A stretch of DNA of 10,582 nt, from the NCBI GenBank assembly GCA_025352865.1, contig JANXSB010000520.1:1-10582 (forward strand), in the 5' to 3' direction. The position numbers and the translations under genes are program-made. Below, piece by piece: positions 8,879-10,582 of this stretch. The stretch comes from Chthoniobacter sp. Its GTDB lineage: Bacteria; Verrucomicrobiota; Verrucomicrobiia; Chthoniobacterales; Chthoniobacteraceae. Within the stretch, counting starts at the first letter, position 1; each line of letters begins with the position of its first letter. The notes under the pieces were generated by a model. It saw only the letters and a program-made list of their open reading frames with translations. It was not told where the DNA came from and searched no databases.

Positions 8879-8950
8879 AATTGTGCGATTGGATTGAAAG
8901 CAGCACCGTCTTTCCCAATCCAATCGCTCGATCGCCAAATCGCCCAATTC
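8879..8950 (-). repeat. Structured intercistronic repeat, copy 2
   Basis: A 12-bp perfect inverted repeat, GCGATTGGATTG (8885-8896) and CAATCCAATCGC (8916-8927), encloses a 19-nt segment. The copy at 3095-3166 has the same 19-nt distance between these 12-bp arms. On the minus strand the octamers GGGCGATT, TGGCGATC and GAGCGATT precede the stem in 8-base phase, matching copy 1. It begins two bases after the hpf stop (8874-8876) and ends just before the oxidoreductase ATG (8957), so it fills this 80-base gap. Arms and octamers are conserved between copies while the loop differs, which points to selection on structure or to copies of a mobile repeat. Confidence 0.85.
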
Positions 8951-8956
8951 CTTCCC

Positions 8957-10036
8957 ATGCACCCCAAACTCAACGCCGCCGTGGTCGGCTGTGGCATTGG
9001 CAAAAGCCACATGCTCGCCTTCCAGAAAGTCCCCGACCTTTTCATCCTCGCCGCGATCTGCGACCTCGATGTGGCGAAGACGCGGGCGCTCGCCGATGAG
9101 CTGAAAGTCCCCAAGACCTACGCCACGCTCGACGCGCTGTGCGCTGATCCGGCGATTGATGTCATTGACCTCGCCACGCCGCCGCACCTGCACCTCGCGC
9201 AGATCCAGCAGGTGCTCGCGGCGGGCAAGCACGTCATTTGCGAAAAGCCGCTGGTGCCTTCACTGCGCGATGTGGACTTCCTCACCGGCGTGGAAAAAAG
9301 GAGCGGCAGGCGCATCCTGCCGATCTTTCAGTACCGCTACGGGCATGGGTTTCAGCGGCTGAAATTCCTCCAGGATCGCGGGCTCACGGGGCGGGCGCAC
9401 ACCGTCAATATCGAGACCTCGTGGCGGCGGCGCGACGACTACTACGCGATCGCGTGGCGCGGCAAATGGCAGACGGAACTCGGCGGCTGCTGCCTGACCC
9501 ACGCCATCCACGCGCACGACATGCTGACCTACATCAACGGCCCGGTCGCCCGCGTCTATGCCCGCTGCACCACGCGCGTGAATCCCGTGGAGGTCGAGGA
9601 CTGCGCGGCGATCACGTTTGAAATGGCGGACGGTTCGCTCGCCGGCTCGACGGTCACGCTCGGTCGCGCGGACGAGATTTCGCGGCACAGCTTCGTCTTT
9701 GAAAAGATGAGCGCCGACAGCAATCTGCGCGCCTACGACAGCAGCGGCGATCCGTGGGTTTTCAAAGGCGACACGCCCGCGCTCCAGGCGGAGATCGACG
9801 CGGCGCTGGCGGAGTTCACGCCCGAGCCCGAGCACTACCAGGGGCAGTTTGCGCGCTTCCACAAAGCGCTCCACGAGGGCGGCGAAATCCCCGCCACGCT
9901 CGCGGATGCGCGTCAGGCGCTGGAGCTGATCACGGCGATTTACTGGTCGGCGGAAAGCGGTGAGCCCGTCACTTTGCCCATCGGCAAAGACCACCCGAAC
10001 TACGCCAACTGGTCGCCCGCGAAGTACCGCGCCTAG
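8957..10036 (+). CDS. Gfo/Idh/MocA-family NAD(P)-dependent oxidoreductase
   Basis: Probable cytosolic dehydrogenase of 359 residues acting on a sugar, inositol or related polyol. The N-terminal Rossmann fold has AAVVGCGIGKSH (7-18), with the dinucleotide-binding glycines, and an acidic residue ending strand 2 (CDLD, 35-38). The family hallmark EKP is at 96-98, with Lys97 as the usual catalytic residue, preceded by AAGKHVICEKPL (88-99). The C-terminal alpha/beta domain includes the conserved segment GGCCLTHAIHAHDML (176-190), which carries the active-site histidine region. Length is normal for the family. The substrate cannot be inferred, since no sugar-uptake gene adjoins it. The start is ATG at 8957, one residue block before the first strand; the longer TTG frame from 8894 runs through the repeat. 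No Shine-Dalgarno site is visible. Its stop overlaps that of the convergent response regulator. Confidence 0.92.
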   Translation: MHPKLNAAVVGCGIGKSHMLAFQKVPDLFILAAICDLDVAKTRALADELKVPKTYATLDALCADPAIDVIDLATPPHLHLAQIQQVLAAGKHVICEKPLVPSLRDVDFLTGVEKRSGRRILPIFQYRYGHGFQRLKFLQDRGLTGRAHTVNIETSWRRRDDYYAIAWRGKWQTELGGCCLTHAIHAHDMLTYINGPVARVYARCTTRVNPVEVEDCAAITFEMADGSLAGSTVTLGRADEISRHSFVFEKMSADSNLRAYDSSGDPWVFKGDTPALQAEIDAALAEFTPEPEHYQGQFARFHKALHEGGEIPATLADARQALELITAIYWSAESGEPVTLPIGKDHPNYANWSPAKYRA

Positions 10037-10582
10037 CCCGGCGGCGGCGCGATCGTGAGGCCCGCGCGGTTGAGGATGACGATCTGCTTGTCGAAGCACT
10101 CGGGGCAGATGCCGTGGCTGAAATTGCTGCCGGTGTGCTCGTGGATGTAGTGCTCGACCTGGTCCCAGTAGTTCGTGTCGTCGCGCACGCGCTTGCAGTA
10201 CATGCAGATGGGGATGAGTTCCTTGAGCACGCGGATCTGCGTGGTGTATTCGAGGATGCGCTCGGCCACGCGCAGGCGCATGAGGATGGCTTCGCGGTCG
10301 AGCGGCTTGGTGAGGAAATCGTCGATCCCCGCGCTCATCGCCTGCCGCAGATTCTCGCGCCCCGTATTGATCGCGGTGAGGAGGATGAAATACGTGTAGT
10401 CCGTCTGCGGGCGCCCGCGCACCTTCGCGCAGAGCTGCAGGCCGTCGAGGCCCGGCATCATCCAGTCGCTCACGATCACGCGCAGGGGATCGCGGTCGAA
10501 GGATTCCCATGCCTCGACGCCGCCCGGGGCGACCACCACTTCATGTCCCGCTTTTTCGAGCGTGATTTGCAATACCCTGCGC
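10033..10582 (-). CDS. Response regulator with C-terminal four-cysteine module, 5' end cut
   Basis: Partial gene; its beginning lies beyond the window end. The REC domain misses only its first strand: the visible part starts RRVLQITLEKAGHEVVVA. The phosphoacceptor is the Asp in IVSDWMMPGLDG (codon about 10465-10467). The conserved Thr is in LLTA and the Lys in FLTKPLD, as in functional receivers. After a linker helix comes a short module with CMYC and CPEC pairs, in LIPICMYCKRVRDD and SHGICPECFDK. This zinc-ribbon-like tail is seen after PAS and receiver domains in many bacteria, where I know of no firmly assigned role. No DNA-binding or enzymatic output domain follows, so it may act through protein contacts or feed a partner kinase. 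The gene is convergent with the oxidoreductase gene, and the stops overlap. No partner kinase is within view. Confidence 0.9.
   Translation of the reverse strand, partial: RRVLQITLEKAGHEVVVAPGGVEAWESFDRDPLRVIVSDWMMPGLDGLQLCAKVRGRPQTDYTYFILLTAINTGRENLRQAMSAGIDDFLTKPLDREAILMRLRVAERILEYTTQIRVLKELIPICMYCKRVRDDTNYWDQVEHYIHEHTGSNFSHGICPECFDKQIVILNRAGLTIAPPPG

Overview
The window is high-GC DNA, tightly packed with protein genes. It most likely comes from a member of the Verrucomicrobiota, or another PVC-group bacterium. The best clue is a large Planctomycete/Verrucomicrobia-type c-type cytochrome protein with DUF1587/1595/1592/1588/1585 architecture. Supporting clues are a small secreted protein and a membrane protein whose C-terminal motif I recall from verrucomicrobial proteomes, and the scarcity of clear Shine-Dalgarno sites. 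This placement comes from protein recognition only. No rRNA, tRNA, CRISPR array, integrase or transposase was seen.

Left part, minus strand (12-4089): three co-directional genes, read right to left. They encode a metallo-beta-lactamase-fold hydrolase, a three-helix membrane protein with a long extracytoplasmic tail, and an HscA/DnaK-like Hsp70 of 600 residues. The last two are separated by one base, so they are probably translated together. The hsp70 reading frame carries an in-frame insertion made of two copies of a heptamer pair flanking a GC-rich core.

Middle (4342-6060, plus strand): a small secreted protein of unknown function, then a family-4-like glycosyltransferase. The glycosyltransferase ends exactly where the convergent cytochrome gene (6061-8424, minus strand) ends. 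Divergent from the cytochrome gene lies a short-form ribosome hibernation promoting factor (hpf), followed by a Gfo/Idh/MocA oxidoreductase. The last gene, on the minus strand and cut by the window end, is a response regulator with a C-terminal four-cysteine module. Its stop codon shares a CTAG palindrome with the stop of the oxidoreductase gene.

The most unusual signal is a pair of about 70-nt structured repeats, at 3095-3166 and 8879-8950. Each fills the gap between two co-directional genes, begins within a few bases of the upstream stop codon, and has the same orientation relative to transcription. Each has a 12-13 bp hairpin with a diverged loop of conserved length, followed by degenerate octamer repeats. 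They look like a dispersed intercistronic element family. The genes otherwise do not form one obvious pathway.
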